Assembly: GCA_947497945.1 (NCBI GenBank)
Contig: CANMIP010000002.1
Span: 62,001-126,000, forward strand
Direction of reading: 5' to 3'
Origin: an uncultured Tropicimonas sp.
GTDB taxonomy: Bacteria > Pseudomonadota > Alphaproteobacteria > Rhodobacterales > Rhodobacteraceae
Length of the DNA: 64,000 nucleotides
A model generated the notes under the pieces. That model saw nothing but the letters and a program-made list of their open reading frames with translations. It did not search any database and had not been told where the DNA came from. Positions 8,986-16,853 of this stretch are shown in pieces; positions within the stretch are counted from its first letter, which is position 1, and every line of letters starts with the position of its first letter. The translations under genes and the position numbers were made by a program.

Positions 8986-10380
8986 ATGAGCCATGAACTC
9001 GTGATCAAGCGCGCTCAGGTGGTGTGCCCGGGCAGCATTTCCAACTGCGATATCGGGATTTCCGCCGGTCGCATCACGACGCTTGGTGAGAACCTCGAGG
9101 GCCGCGAGATCATAGACGCCGAAGGGCTGATCGCCATGCCGGGCGGGATCGACAGCCATGTGCATATCGCCCAACCTTCCGGACCAGGCATCGAGATGGC
9201 GGATGATTTCGCCTCCGCGACCCGAGCGGCGGCCTGCGGTGGAAACACAACCGTAATGCCCTTCTGCCTGCCGGAAGAAGGACAGACGTTACGGGCAGCG
9301 GTTTCGGAGTACATGTCCAATGCGGAGGGTCGATGCCTGACCGACGTGTCCTTCCACCTGATCGTGAAATCCGCGGATCCGGTGACCCTCGGGCAGGACC
9401 TGCCGGCGCTGATCGCGCAAGGGATGACCAGCTTCAAGGTGTTCATGACCTATCAGGGGCTGCGCCTGACCGATGCCGAGATCCTTCAGGTGATGGATGT
9501 CGCGCGCGATCAGGGCGCGCTGACCATGGTTCATGCCGAGAACGAGGACGCCATCGAATTCCTTCGGGACAAGGCCGAGCGCAGCGGGAACACTGCGCCT
9601 GTTTACCACGCCCGAACGCGCCCGGTGCCCGTGGAGCGCGAGGCCACGCATCGTGCCACAACGCTGGCCGAGATAGCCGGCGTGCCCTTGATGATCGTGC
9701 ATGTCTCGAACGGTGCCGCGTTGGACGAAATCCGGCGCGCCAGGGCGCGCGGGGTGCGTGTCCTTGCCGAAACCTGTCCGCAATATATCACCCTCACCGC
9801 CGACGACCTGGATCGTGCCGGCTTCGAGGGCGCCAAGTGGGTTTGTTCGCCGCCGCCGCGCGACAACTGCGAGCAGGCCAATATCTGGGCCGGGATCGAG
9901 GGCGGAGCGTTTGACGTTTTCTCCTCCGACCATTGCCCCTTCCGTTTTGCCGACAGCAGCGGCAAGGACGCCCCGGGCGCGCGCGCCTCGTTCCGGAATA
10001 TCCCCAATGGTATTCCCGGAATCGAAACACGGTTGCCGATCCTGTTTTCGGAGGGCGTGGTCAAGGGACGTATCTCGCTCGGCACCTTCGCCGCGCTCAC
10101 CGCGACCAACCATGCCCGCATCTATGGTCTTGAGAACAAGGGCGCGATTGCGGTCGGCAAGGACGCGGATATCGTATTGTGGGATCCGTCCCGCACCTCT
10201 CCGATCACGCAGGAGCGGTTGCATCACGGCGCCGACTACACCCCGTGGGAGGGGTTCGAGGTCACCGGCTGGCCGGTTCGAACCATTCTGCGTGGGCAGA
10301 CCGTGATGCGCGATGGCGCGCCCCTGGGCCAGCCGACGGGCCTGCATGTCGCCCGCGGCAAGCCGGAGGCTGCACCATGA
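8986..10380 (+). CDS. Dihydropyrimidinase / D-hydantoinase-type amidohydrolase
   Basis: 464 residues from ATG 8986 (MSHELVIK). The binuclear metal site is complete: HVH (His58, His60), a lysine available for carbamylation (Lys151 in SFKVF), His183 (HAEN), His239 (HVSN) and Asp315 (SSDHCPF). The family hydrolyses cyclic amides such as dihydropyrimidines, hydantoins or allantoin-like ureides to N-carbamoyl acids in the cytoplasm. It is the first gene of a tight operon and its stop overlaps the next start (ATGA). The neighbouring TRAP transporter and amidase point to uptake and stepwise opening of a cyclic amide or ureide acid. The exact substrate is not evident. Confidence 0.93.
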   Translation: MSHELVIKRAQVVCPGSISNCDIGISAGRITTLGENLEGREIIDAEGLIAMPGGIDSHVHIAQPSGPGIEMADDFASATRAAACGGNTTVMPFCLPEEGQTLRAAVSEYMSNAEGRCLTDVSFHLIVKSADPVTLGQDLPALIAQGMTSFKVFMTYQGLRLTDAEILQVMDVARDQGALTMVHAENEDAIEFLRDKAERSGNTAPVYHARTRPVPVEREATHRATTLAEIAGVPLMIVHVSNGAALDEIRRARARGVRVLAETCPQYITLTADDLDRAGFEGAKWVCSPPPRDNCEQANIWAGIEGGAFDVFSSDHCPFRFADSSGKDAPGARASFRNIPNGIPGIETRLPILFSEGVVKGRISLGTFAALTATNHARIYGLENKGAIAVGKDADIVLWDPSRTSPITQERLHHGADYTPWEGFEVTGWPVRTILRGQTVMRDGAPLGQPTGLHVARGKPEAAP

Positions 10381-11144
10381 GCCATGCACCCGTCGATGGC
10401 CGCCGGATCGGTATGCTGACGCCCTCATCCAACACGGTTCTGGAGCCCTATACCTCGGCCATGTACTCGCCCTTTGGCGAGGAAGCGAGCGCGCATTTCG
10501 GACGCTTCCGGGTGGTGGAAATATCCATGTCGGAAGCCTCGCAATCCCAGTTCACGCTGGAGCCGATCCTCGAGGCCGCCGAGCGGTTGGCCGAGGCGAA
10601 GCCGGATCTCATCGCCTGGAACGGAACCTCGGCCTCCTGGCTGGGGTTGCAAAAGGACCGCGCGCTCTGCGCCGCGATCACCGAACGCACAGGTGTTCCG
10701 GCCACTTCCACCATCCTCGCCTATGACGCGCTGTTTCGAGGCATGGGGGTGAAACGGCTCGGCCTCGTGACGCCCTATATCGCCGATATCGAGCGCCGGA
10801 TGATCGCCAACTACGCCGCCCAGGGCATCGAGGTCGTCTCCAGCGCGCGGCTCGACGACAAGGGAAACTACTCTTTCGGCACCTATCCGCCGGGACAGGT
10901 GGGCGCGATGATCGAGGGCGTCGCAGAGGCAAAGCCCGATGCCATCGCAATCGTCTGCACCAATTTCCGCGGCGCGCCGGTTGCCGCCGGCATCGAGGAT
11001 GCCACCGGCATTCCCGTGATCGACTCGGTGGCCGTGACGGCGGCGCATTGTTTGAAGGAAGCAGGACTCGACCCCGCGCGCGTGACTGGCTGGGGGAGCG
11101 TTTTCCAGAGGCTCGCCGGCCTCGAAGTAACCAGTCAATCGTAG
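10377..11144 (+). CDS. Asp/Glu racemase-superfamily enzyme, arylmalonate-decarboxylase/maleate-isomerase-like
   Basis: 255 residues, starting inside the hydantoinase stop (ATGA overlap). TPSSNTVLEPYT near the N terminus, NGTSASW at 82-88, Tyr134 in TPY and CTNFRG with Cys194 follow the arylmalonate decarboxylase/maleate isomerase branch. Maleate isomerases and racemases use two cysteines. Here the first position is Gly83-Thr84-Ser85, as in the oxyanion pocket of arylmalonate decarboxylase, so only Cys194 is retained. A decarboxylase or isomerase reaction on a malonate- or maleate-like intermediate is therefore more likely than classical two-base racemisation. Hydantoin racemases belong to the same superfamily and remain an alternative. 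It is co-transcribed with hydantoinase, TRAP and amidase genes. Confidence 0.85.
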   Translation: MSHAPVDGRRIGMLTPSSNTVLEPYTSAMYSPFGEEASAHFGRFRVVEISMSEASQSQFTLEPILEAAERLAEAKPDLIAWNGTSASWLGLQKDRALCAAITERTGVPATSTILAYDALFRGMGVKRLGLVTPYIADIERRMIANYAAQGIEVVSSARLDDKGNYSFGTYPPGQVGAMIEGVAEAKPDAIAIVCTNFRGAPVAAGIEDATGIPVIDSVAVTAAHCLKEAGLDPARVTGWGSVFQRLAGLEVTSQS

Positions 11145-11175
11145 TGACAGACACACCCAACAAGGAGACCAAGAA

Positions 11176-12207
11176 ATGATCAGGAAGATCGCAACCTGCG
11201 CCGCGGCGCTGGCCGTCCTCGCTGTGCCTGCCGGCGCCGAAACCCTACGCGTGATGGGACAACCCGTCGCCACGGGTCTCATCCAGAAGAACGTCGAACA
11301 GCCGTTTTTCGAGAATTTCGCAGAGGAGACCGGCCTTGAAGGCTTCACCGCCGAATATCAGCCCGTCGACGTGACCGGGATCAAGGATACCGAGCAACTG
11401 CGCATCCTGAAAGACGGACTCTTCGACATCGTGTCGCTGCGCCTGAGCCAGGTGTCACGTGACGAACCGACCATCCTCGGCCTCGACCTCGTGGGTCTGA
11501 ATCCGGATTACGAGACCGGGCGCAAGACGGTCGAAGCCTTCGCGCCCATTGTCGATGCCCGCCTGCAGGAGAAGTTCAACACCAAGCTGCTGGGCGTCTG
11601 GCCCTTCGGCCCGCAGGTGTTGTTCTGCGAGCCCGAGATCGGTTCGCTCGCCGATCTCAAGGGCCTGAAGGTTCGGGTCTATGACCAGAACCTCGCCGAG
11701 TTCGTCTCCCTCGTAGGCGGCACGCCGGTGCCGATCGGCTTCCCCGAAGTGCAGCAATCGCTTGCCCGCGGCGTGGTCGATTGCGCGATCACCGGCCCGT
11801 CCTCTGCCAATTCTGCCGGTTGGCCCGAAGTCAGCTCCTACACCCTGCCGATCGCCTTCCAACTCGCGATGAACGGCTATGGTATCAACCTGGATACCTG
11901 GAACAAACTCACGCCGGAACAGCAGGAAAAGCTTCAGGCCGGGTTCGACACGCTGTCCGAGAAGATCTGGACCTACTCCGAAGAACTCTTCGTCGATGCG
12001 GTGAACTGCAATACCGGCGCCGAGCCCTGCGAGACCGGTACGAAATACAACCTGGTGCTGGTGGAGCCGACCGAGGCGGACAAGAAACTGGTCGGAACGG
12101 CTGTTCCGAACGTCTCCTTCCCGGCCTGGAAAGAAGTCTGCGACGCTTCCAACCCGGGCTGCGCCGACGCCTGGATGGAAACCGTCGGTGCCGGCAAGGC
12201 CATGTAG
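11176..12207 (+). CDS. TRAP transporter solute-binding protein (DctP family)
   Basis: 343 residues with a Sec signal peptide (MIRKIATCAAALAVLAVPAGA/ET). The DctP hallmarks are present: LKGLKVRVYDQNLAEFVSLVGGTPVPIGFPEVQQSLARGVVDCAITG, with the arginine that normally pairs with a substrate carboxylate lying in the KVRV strand. AAGGAG precedes the ATG. Downstream are the DctQ and DctM membrane genes, so this is a complete TRAP system importing an organic acid by a sodium or proton gradient. Four C-terminal cysteines (VNCNTGAEPC and EVCDASNPGC) are unusual and could form disulfides in the periplasm. The ligand is likely the acid or ureide processed by the flanking enzymes (inference). Confidence 0.93.
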   Translation: MIRKIATCAAALAVLAVPAGAETLRVMGQPVATGLIQKNVEQPFFENFAEETGLEGFTAEYQPVDVTGIKDTEQLRILKDGLFDIVSLRLSQVSRDEPTILGLDLVGLNPDYETGRKTVEAFAPIVDARLQEKFNTKLLGVWPFGPQVLFCEPEIGSLADLKGLKVRVYDQNLAEFVSLVGGTPVPIGFPEVQQSLARGVVDCAITGPSSANSAGWPEVSSYTLPIAFQLAMNGYGINLDTWNKLTPEQQEKLQAGFDTLSEKIWTYSEELFVDAVNCNTGAEPCETGTKYNLVLVEPTEADKKLVGTAVPNVSFPAWKEVCDASNPGCADAWMETVGAGKAM

Positions 12208-12261
12208 GCGAATTCGCGTCCGGGCCGGGATGGTCCGGACGCAAGCACTCGGGAGAATGCC

Positions 12262-12816
12262 ATGGACCGCCTTGCTACCTGGATCAGCCGCCTGTTCGGA
12301 TGGTCTTTCCTGTTCCTATCGGGGTTCGTCGCGCTGGAGACGGTGCTGCGAAAACTCTTCAACACCTCGTTGCAGGGCGCGGACGAGCTGGGCGGTTATA
12401 TCCTCGCAATCGGCGCCTCGCTGTCCTTCATCGTGGCAATGATTGACCGGGCACATATCCGCATTGATGTCTTGCATGCACGTTTTCCCATCAGGCTGCA
12501 GGCGCTGATCGATTGGCTCTCGGTGCTCTCGTTCGGCGTGCTCGGCCTGTTTTTCCTCTATGTCGGCTGGTTCGTGATCTCGGACACGCTCGCATACGGC
12601 TCCACGGCAGCAACCCCCTGGCGCACGCCGCTGATCTGGCCGCAGGCGGCCTGGTATGGGGGGCTGGCGATCTTTGCACTCTGCTCCTTTGTCATGACCG
12701 CGCGTGCGACGCGTCTGTTCCTCTCCGGTCAGCAGCAGAGGCTGGCCCGCGAGTTCAACCCGAAATCCGCCGAGGATGAGCTCAGCGAAGAAATCGAACA
12801 ACTGAGGGACCGCTGA
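12262..12816 (+). CDS. TRAP transporter small permease (DctQ family)
   Basis: 184 residues with four predicted membrane helices: roughly 10-30, 46-62, 85-107 and 127-150. ADELGGYILAIGASLSF and the RAHIRIDV motif after helix 2 are typical of DctQ subunits. GGGAG stands eight bases before the ATG. It partners the large permease, whose start lies one base beyond this stop. The C terminus is charged and cytoplasmic. Role: structural partner of DctM, needed for stable import activity. Confidence 0.92.
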   Translation: MDRLATWISRLFGWSFLFLSGFVALETVLRKLFNTSLQGADELGGYILAIGASLSFIVAMIDRAHIRIDVLHARFPIRLQALIDWLSVLSFGVLGLFFLYVGWFVISDTLAYGSTAATPWRTPLIWPQAAWYGGLAIFALCSFVMTARATRLFLSGQQQRLAREFNPKSAEDELSEEIEQLRDR

Positions 12817-12817
12817 C

Positions 12818-14119
12818 ATGGGCATTCTTGACGTACTCATCGGCTTTTCCGTCATGATGGGCCTGCTGCTGATCGGCCTGCCGGTCGCTTCGGTCATGGT
12901 CGCCATGGGCGTGGCCGGCGGAATGATCCTCTATGGCCCGGTACTTCTGAAGAGCATGGGGCCGGTGCTCTGGGGCACTTCGAACGAACCGGTCCTGACC
13001 GCCATCCCGTTATTCGTCCTTTTGGGCGAGTTGCTGCTGCGCTCGGGCCTCGCGGACCGAATGTATGGCACGCTGGCGCTGTGGCTGGGCCGATTGCCGG
13101 GTGGGTTGCTGCACACCAATATCGGCTGTTGCTCGCTCTTCGCCGCGACGTCGGGCTCGTCTGTCGCCACGGCAGCGACGGTCGGCACGGTGGCGCTGCC
13201 GGCGCTCACCGAGCGCAGCTACCGCCCCTCCCGCTCGCTGGGATCGCTTGCCGCCGGTGGCACGCTCGGCATTCTCATTCCGCCATCGGTGAACCTGCTG
13301 GTCTATGGCTCGCTGGCCAGTGTCTCGGTCGGGCAACTCTTCCTTGCCGGGATTATCCCCGGCATCTTGCTGACGCTGCTCTTCATGGCCTTCATCGCCG
13401 CCCAGGACATCCTCTCGCCGGGTGGGGCGTTTCAGGACGCGGAGGTTCCGTGGGGCGCGAAGATCCGCGCCCTGAAGCACCTTGTTCCCGCCGCGACCGT
13501 GTTCCTGATTGTGATGGGGTCGATCTATCTCGGCATCGCCACACCAACCGAAAGCGCTGCGCTGGCTGTGGTCGTGGCGCTCGGCTTCGTCTGGTCCGAA
13601 GGCAAGCTCGACACGGCCTTCCTCGATACTTGCTTTCGAAACACCGCCAAGACGACGGGCATGATCCTGCTCATCATCGTTGCTGCCTTCACGTTGAATG
13701 TGACGCTTGCGCTTGGCGGTATCACTGGCGTCATGTCCCGGTGGGTCGAGGGGCTGGGGCTGAGTCCGGTGGAACTGCTCTTTGTGCTGATGGGGTTCTA
13801 CCTCCTGCTCGGCATGTTCATGGACGTACTGTCCATGCAGGTCCTGACCATTCCGATCATCGTGCCGATCATCATTGCCCACGGGATCGACCCGGTCTGG
13901 TTCGGCATTTTCGTGGTGCTGATGTGCGAGCTTGGCATGATTACCCCGCCTGTCGGAATGAACCTGTATGTCGTGCAAGGGGTGCGTGGTGACAAGGGAC
14001 CGTTCACCGATGTCATCGCGGGCGCGATTCCCTATGCCGCGCTCATGCTGCTCTTCACCGCCGCCCTGATCCTCTGGCCTGCGATTGCCACCTGGCTGCC
14101 GGGAGCGATGGGAGGATGA
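12818..14119 (+). CDS. TRAP transporter large permease (DctM family)
   Basis: 433 residues, about twelve hydrophobic helices. GCCSLFAATSGSSVATAATVGTVALP, LAAGGTLGILIPPSVNLLVYG and GMITPPVGMNLYVVQG are conserved DctM signatures around the two helical hairpins that form the transport site. Its start is one base after dctQ and its stop overlaps the amidase start (ATGA), showing a translationally coupled operon. It carries substrate from the binding protein across the inner membrane. Confidence 0.95.
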   Translation: MGILDVLIGFSVMMGLLLIGLPVASVMVAMGVAGGMILYGPVLLKSMGPVLWGTSNEPVLTAIPLFVLLGELLLRSGLADRMYGTLALWLGRLPGGLLHTNIGCCSLFAATSGSSVATAATVGTVALPALTERSYRPSRSLGSLAAGGTLGILIPPSVNLLVYGSLASVSVGQLFLAGIIPGILLTLLFMAFIAAQDILSPGGAFQDAEVPWGAKIRALKHLVPAATVFLIVMGSIYLGIATPTESAALAVVVALGFVWSEGKLDTAFLDTCFRNTAKTTGMILLIIVAAFTLNVTLALGGITGVMSRWVEGLGLSPVELLFVLMGFYLLLGMFMDVLSMQVLTIPIIVPIIIAHGIDPVWFGIFVVLMCELGMITPPVGMNLYVVQGVRGDKGPFTDVIAGAIPYAALMLLFTAALILWPAIATWLPGAMGG

Positions 14120-15471
14120 GTCCGCTGGATGGTATGACCCGGGCCGCAGACGCCTGCGCGCTGCTCGACGGCTTTCGCAATGGGCGGGCGGACCCGCTTG
14201 CGGTGGCCGAAGCACATATCGAACGGATCGAACGGATCGATCCTTGCCTCAACGCCTTTTCCGCCCGAGCGACGGATGTGCTGGAGCTTGCCCGCGCCGC
14301 GCGGGACCGCTACGCCGCAGGCACCCCGGCCGGGCCACTCGACGGGGTGCCGGTGATCATCAAGGACAACCTCGTTTCGGCCGGGTTGCCGGCCGCCTGG
14401 GGCAACGCCGAGCTTGGCCGCCGGGTACCGGAGCATGACGAGTTGCCGGTAGCGGCGCTGCGCAAGGCAGGCGCGATCATCCTTGGCAAGGGCAACACAC
14501 CGGAATTCGCGGTCGAGGGCTATACTGGCAACACGACATTCGGTGTAACCCGCAATCCGTTCGATCCGGCGCTGACACCCGGCGGTTCTTCCGGCGGCGT
14601 CGTTGCGGCGGTGGCCTCGGGCATGGCGGTGGCCGGGCTTGGCACCGATGGGGGGGGCTCGATACGCCGCCCTGCGGGGTATACCGGCCTCTGGGGCTTG
14701 AAACCCGGCATCGGCACGTCGCGCCGGGGGCGTGGTCTGCCGCAAGTGCTGCTAGATTTCGAGACGGTCGGACCGATCACCCGTTCCGCGCGGGATCTTG
14801 CGCTGTTTCACGCTGTCCTGTCTGTGCAGCCCGGCCCCGCCCGAGACCGCCCGCTCCGCATCCTCGCGGTGTCGCGGATCGGGGACTCGCCCTGTGAACC
14901 GGTGATCGAGGCCGCGTTCGGCGAGGCGATTGCGCGCCTGCGGGCGCTTGGCTGCGAGGTCTCCGAAGGAGAGTTTCCGCTGGACCTCGATCCGCTCAAC
15001 GAGGTCTGGGCGCAGATGGTCGAGATCGGCCTTGCCCATCTGGAATGGAGTGACCCGCCAGTGCTTGCAGCGGCTGCGCAGAAATACCGGGACATGGCGA
15101 AGCGTGGAAGCAGGGTGTCGGCGGTACAGCTCTACGAGGCCATGACCCGGGTATTTGCCCTGCGAGAAGCAGTGCGAGGACTTTGGGGCCATGACGCGGT
15201 GCTGATGCCGACCGCCGCGGCCTTTCCCTGGCCTGCCGAGGAAGCCTTTCCGACAACGATCGACAACCGGAGCGTCGGGCCGCGCGGTCATGCCGTCTAC
15301 ACCGGTTGGGTCAACGCCGCGGGACTGCCGGGCCTCACCTTCCCGATGAACATGCCACGCGTTCTGCCGATCGGAATGCAGCTCGTGGCCGATCGGGGCT
15401 GCGAGAACATGCTGCTTGCCGTTGCGGAGCGGTTGGACGGTGCCGAACCGGCGGAGGACCTGCCGCGGTGA
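14116..15471 (+). CDS. Amidase-signature family amidohydrolase
   Basis: 451 residues with the full amidase-signature triad: Lys83 (IIKDN), cis-Ser158 within PGGSSGG (155-161) and nucleophile Ser182 in DGGGSIRRPA. The family hydrolyses a carboxamide, carbamoyl group or urea derivative to acid plus ammonia, in the cytoplasm. It is the last gene of the operon, overlapping the DctM stop, and is followed directly by a strong terminator. In this setting it may hydrolyse the linear N-carbamoyl or amide product of the hydantoinase-like enzyme (inference). Length and motifs are normal for the family. Confidence 0.93.
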   Translation: MSPLDGMTRAADACALLDGFRNGRADPLAVAEAHIERIERIDPCLNAFSARATDVLELARAARDRYAAGTPAGPLDGVPVIIKDNLVSAGLPAAWGNAELGRRVPEHDELPVAALRKAGAIILGKGNTPEFAVEGYTGNTTFGVTRNPFDPALTPGGSSGGVVAAVASGMAVAGLGTDGGGSIRRPAGYTGLWGLKPGIGTSRRGRGLPQVLLDFETVGPITRSARDLALFHAVLSVQPGPARDRPLRILAVSRIGDSPCEPVIEAAFGEAIARLRALGCEVSEGEFPLDLDPLNEVWAQMVEIGLAHLEWSDPPVLAAAAQKYRDMAKRGSRVSAVQLYEAMTRVFALREAVRGLWGHDAVLMPTAAAFPWPAEEAFPTTIDNRSVGPRGHAVYTGWVNAAGLPGLTFPMNMPRVLPIGMQLVADRGCENMLLAVAERLDGAEPAEDLPR

Positions 15472-15473
15472 AG

Positions 15474-15512
15474 CCGGGACACCCACGAACTGATGCCTGT
15501 CCCGGTCTTTTT
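15474..15512 (+). terminator. Rho-independent terminator of the hydantoinase/TRAP/amidase operon
   Basis: Perfect 8-bp arms CCGGGACA (15474-15481) and TGTCCCGG (15498-15505) with a 16-base loop are followed by TCTTTTTC. The hairpin starts three bases after the amidase stop codon, so it ends the operon. Confidence 0.8.
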
Positions 15513-15664
15513 CGCAGGTCGCCGCCGGGGCGGCAGGTCGAGTGAGCAATACGACTGCGACGACCTGGCAAAGGGCGCAGGATGTCCGTCCCTGAGGCAC
15601 CCAGGTCGGCCAGAAACGGCAGCAAGAGATCGCTGGCGGCCGGCACCTGGAGCCTCGGCGGTGC

Positions 15665-16369
15665 TTAGCCGAACTTCACGAAGAGCTTGGCATATGGCTT
15701 CTTCAATCCTTCAACTGCGACCTTGATCGCGTCCCCGTCGCCGGTTCGGGTAGCCGTGAGAAAGGCCTCGACAGAGGCGGAAAACGCCGACACCAGCTTG
15801 GTGTATTCGTCGCTGCCGGAAGTTTCCGCTGGCGGGTTCATCACGATGTCCTTTGCCAGATAGGACAGCACGGCCGCCTGTTCTCGCAAGAGTGCAGGGT
15901 CGGCGGCGGCAAGGTCCGCCATCAGGACATGCTCCATCTCGGTGTGGTACGCGTTCATGCGGTCTGAGAACGTTTCCTGTCCATTGCGCAGTCGCATGTC
16001 GCCGAAAAGGTCTCGGATCCCTTCCAGGGTCTCATGGGCCTCGGCTGCCTGCCCGGCAGACGCTTCTTGGGCAGCCTTGGCTGCAAGCGTCTCCGCCTGA
16101 GCCAGCGTCTCGCCCCAGAGCGGGTCATCGGCGAGGTGCGGCGGCGGAGATGTCTTCCAGCCCTCCCCGAACTCGCCAAGCACCGCTACCAATGCGCCCG
16201 TCGTCTTGACCGCAGATTCCTGCTTGCCCGTGTTGGTCTGGAACAATGCAGCTCGGTAAGTGCCATACATCTGGCGGAAGTCAGCTTCGAAATCGGTGAC
16301 CGGGCCGGCAATCGCCGCGCTGGCCATCATGGACAGTCCGATGGCGCCGCCGAGGATGGTATTGTTCAT
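15665..16369 (-). CDS. Exported all-helical protein of unknown function, next to a metal-uptake locus
   Basis: 234 residues from ATG 16369, preceded by AGAGG. The N terminus MNNTILGGAIGLSMMASAAIAGP is a Sec signal peptide, so the product is periplasmic. The mature part is rich in Ala, Glu, Leu and Lys and reads as several long helices. The tail LKKPYAKLFVKFG recalls cytochrome c'/b562-like four-helix bundles, but there is no CxxCH haem site, so the resemblance is only suggestive. It is preceded by its own promoter region with a large palindrome. Position beside FecB/FecCD-type genes suggests a metal- or haem-related role (inference). I do not recognise the family. Confidence 0.75.
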   Translation of the reverse strand: MNNTILGGAIGLSMMASAAIAGPVTDFEADFRQMYGTYRAALFQTNTGKQESAVKTTGALVAVLGEFGEGWKTSPPPHLADDPLWGETLAQAETLAAKAAQEASAGQAAEAHETLEGIRDLFGDMRLRNGQETFSDRMNAYHTEMEHVLMADLAAADPALLREQAAVLSYLAKDIVMNPPAETSGSDEYTKLVSAFSASVEAFLTATRTGDGDAIKVAVEGLKKPYAKLFVKFG

Positions 16370-16394
16370 TGGGGACCTCTGTGAGAGTGAGTGC

Positions 16395-16432
16395 GTTGCC
16401 ATTACATTCCATACATTGAATGTAATGGCAAC
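16395..16432. promoter_or_regulatory. 38-bp perfect palindrome at the promoter of the exported helical protein
   Basis: Arms GTTGCCATTACATTC (16395-16409) and GAATGTAATGGCAAC (16418-16432) are exact reverse complements around the 8-base spacer CATACATT. It lies 25 bases upstream of the ATG at 16369 and just past the stop of the DUF1636 gene. Arm length, symmetry and the central TAATG/CATTA half-sites fit a dimeric repressor or two dimers. A metal regulator (Fur/Zur/NikR/Irr class) would fit the neighbourhood, but the regulator is not in the window. Confidence 0.75.
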
Positions 16433-16449
16433 GATTCTGCCGCGACCGA

Positions 16450-16845
16450 TCATCCCTCGCGCGTTTCTGCGTCCGGTATGACTGACAGGAGCGGCGGCAG
16501 ACGCCCGACCGCGTGGCTGACCAGCCAGGCGCTGCGTTCCTCCTTGGGAATCAAGCCATGTTCCGCTCCCTCCCACTCCCGCAGGAATCCGACGATGTCC
16601 TCGACACCGTCCTCCGGGTGCAGGTCCGCCAGCAACCATGACCACCGCCAGGGATTGGCCACCGAGATGCGACAGCGACGGTTGCAGCCGCCAAGGCAAG
16701 ACGTTCCCTCGATCTGGAAACGTTCCGAAAGGCCCGTGTCTCGCAAAGCTCTGGCGATCAGTTCCCGCACCTCGAGACCGTGTGTCTCGAAGCCGTTCCG
16801 CTTGCGCGCCGACGCGAGCTTGCAACGGATGCAGACGTGGATTGT
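16450..16845 (-). CDS. DUF1636-like metal-binding protein, 5' end lacks a canonical start codon
   Basis: The frame reads TIHVCIRCKLAS near its upstream end, then GTSCLGGCNRRCRISV, PWRWSWLLADL and GLIPKEERSAWL to VGRLPPL. These are landmarks of the small DUF1636 family (thioredoxin-like fold with clustered cysteines, presumed metal or iron-sulfur binding). No ATG, GTG or TTG precedes the first CxxC motif in frame; the frame overlaps the end of the ABC ATPase gene. The first standard start is GTG 16770, which would lose that CxxC. Either a rare start codon is used or the 5' end is damaged, as in its neighbours. Found elsewhere near metal-uptake loci, but function is unknown. Confidence 0.6.
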   Translation of the reverse strand, partial: TIHVCIRCKLASARKRNGFETHGLEVRELIARALRDTGLSERFQIEGTSCLGGCNRRCRISVANPWRWSWLLADLHPEDGVEDIVGFLREWEGAEHGLIPKEERSAWLVSHAVGRLPPLLSVIPDAETREG

Positions 16846-16853
16846 TGAACAGC

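Noticed and set aside
7173-15471. Idea that the whole locus is a classical hydantoin-utilisation (hyu) operon
   Set aside because: The racemase-like enzyme lacks the two-cysteine pattern, and the transporter is TRAP rather than a hydantoin permease. An open substrate assignment is safer.
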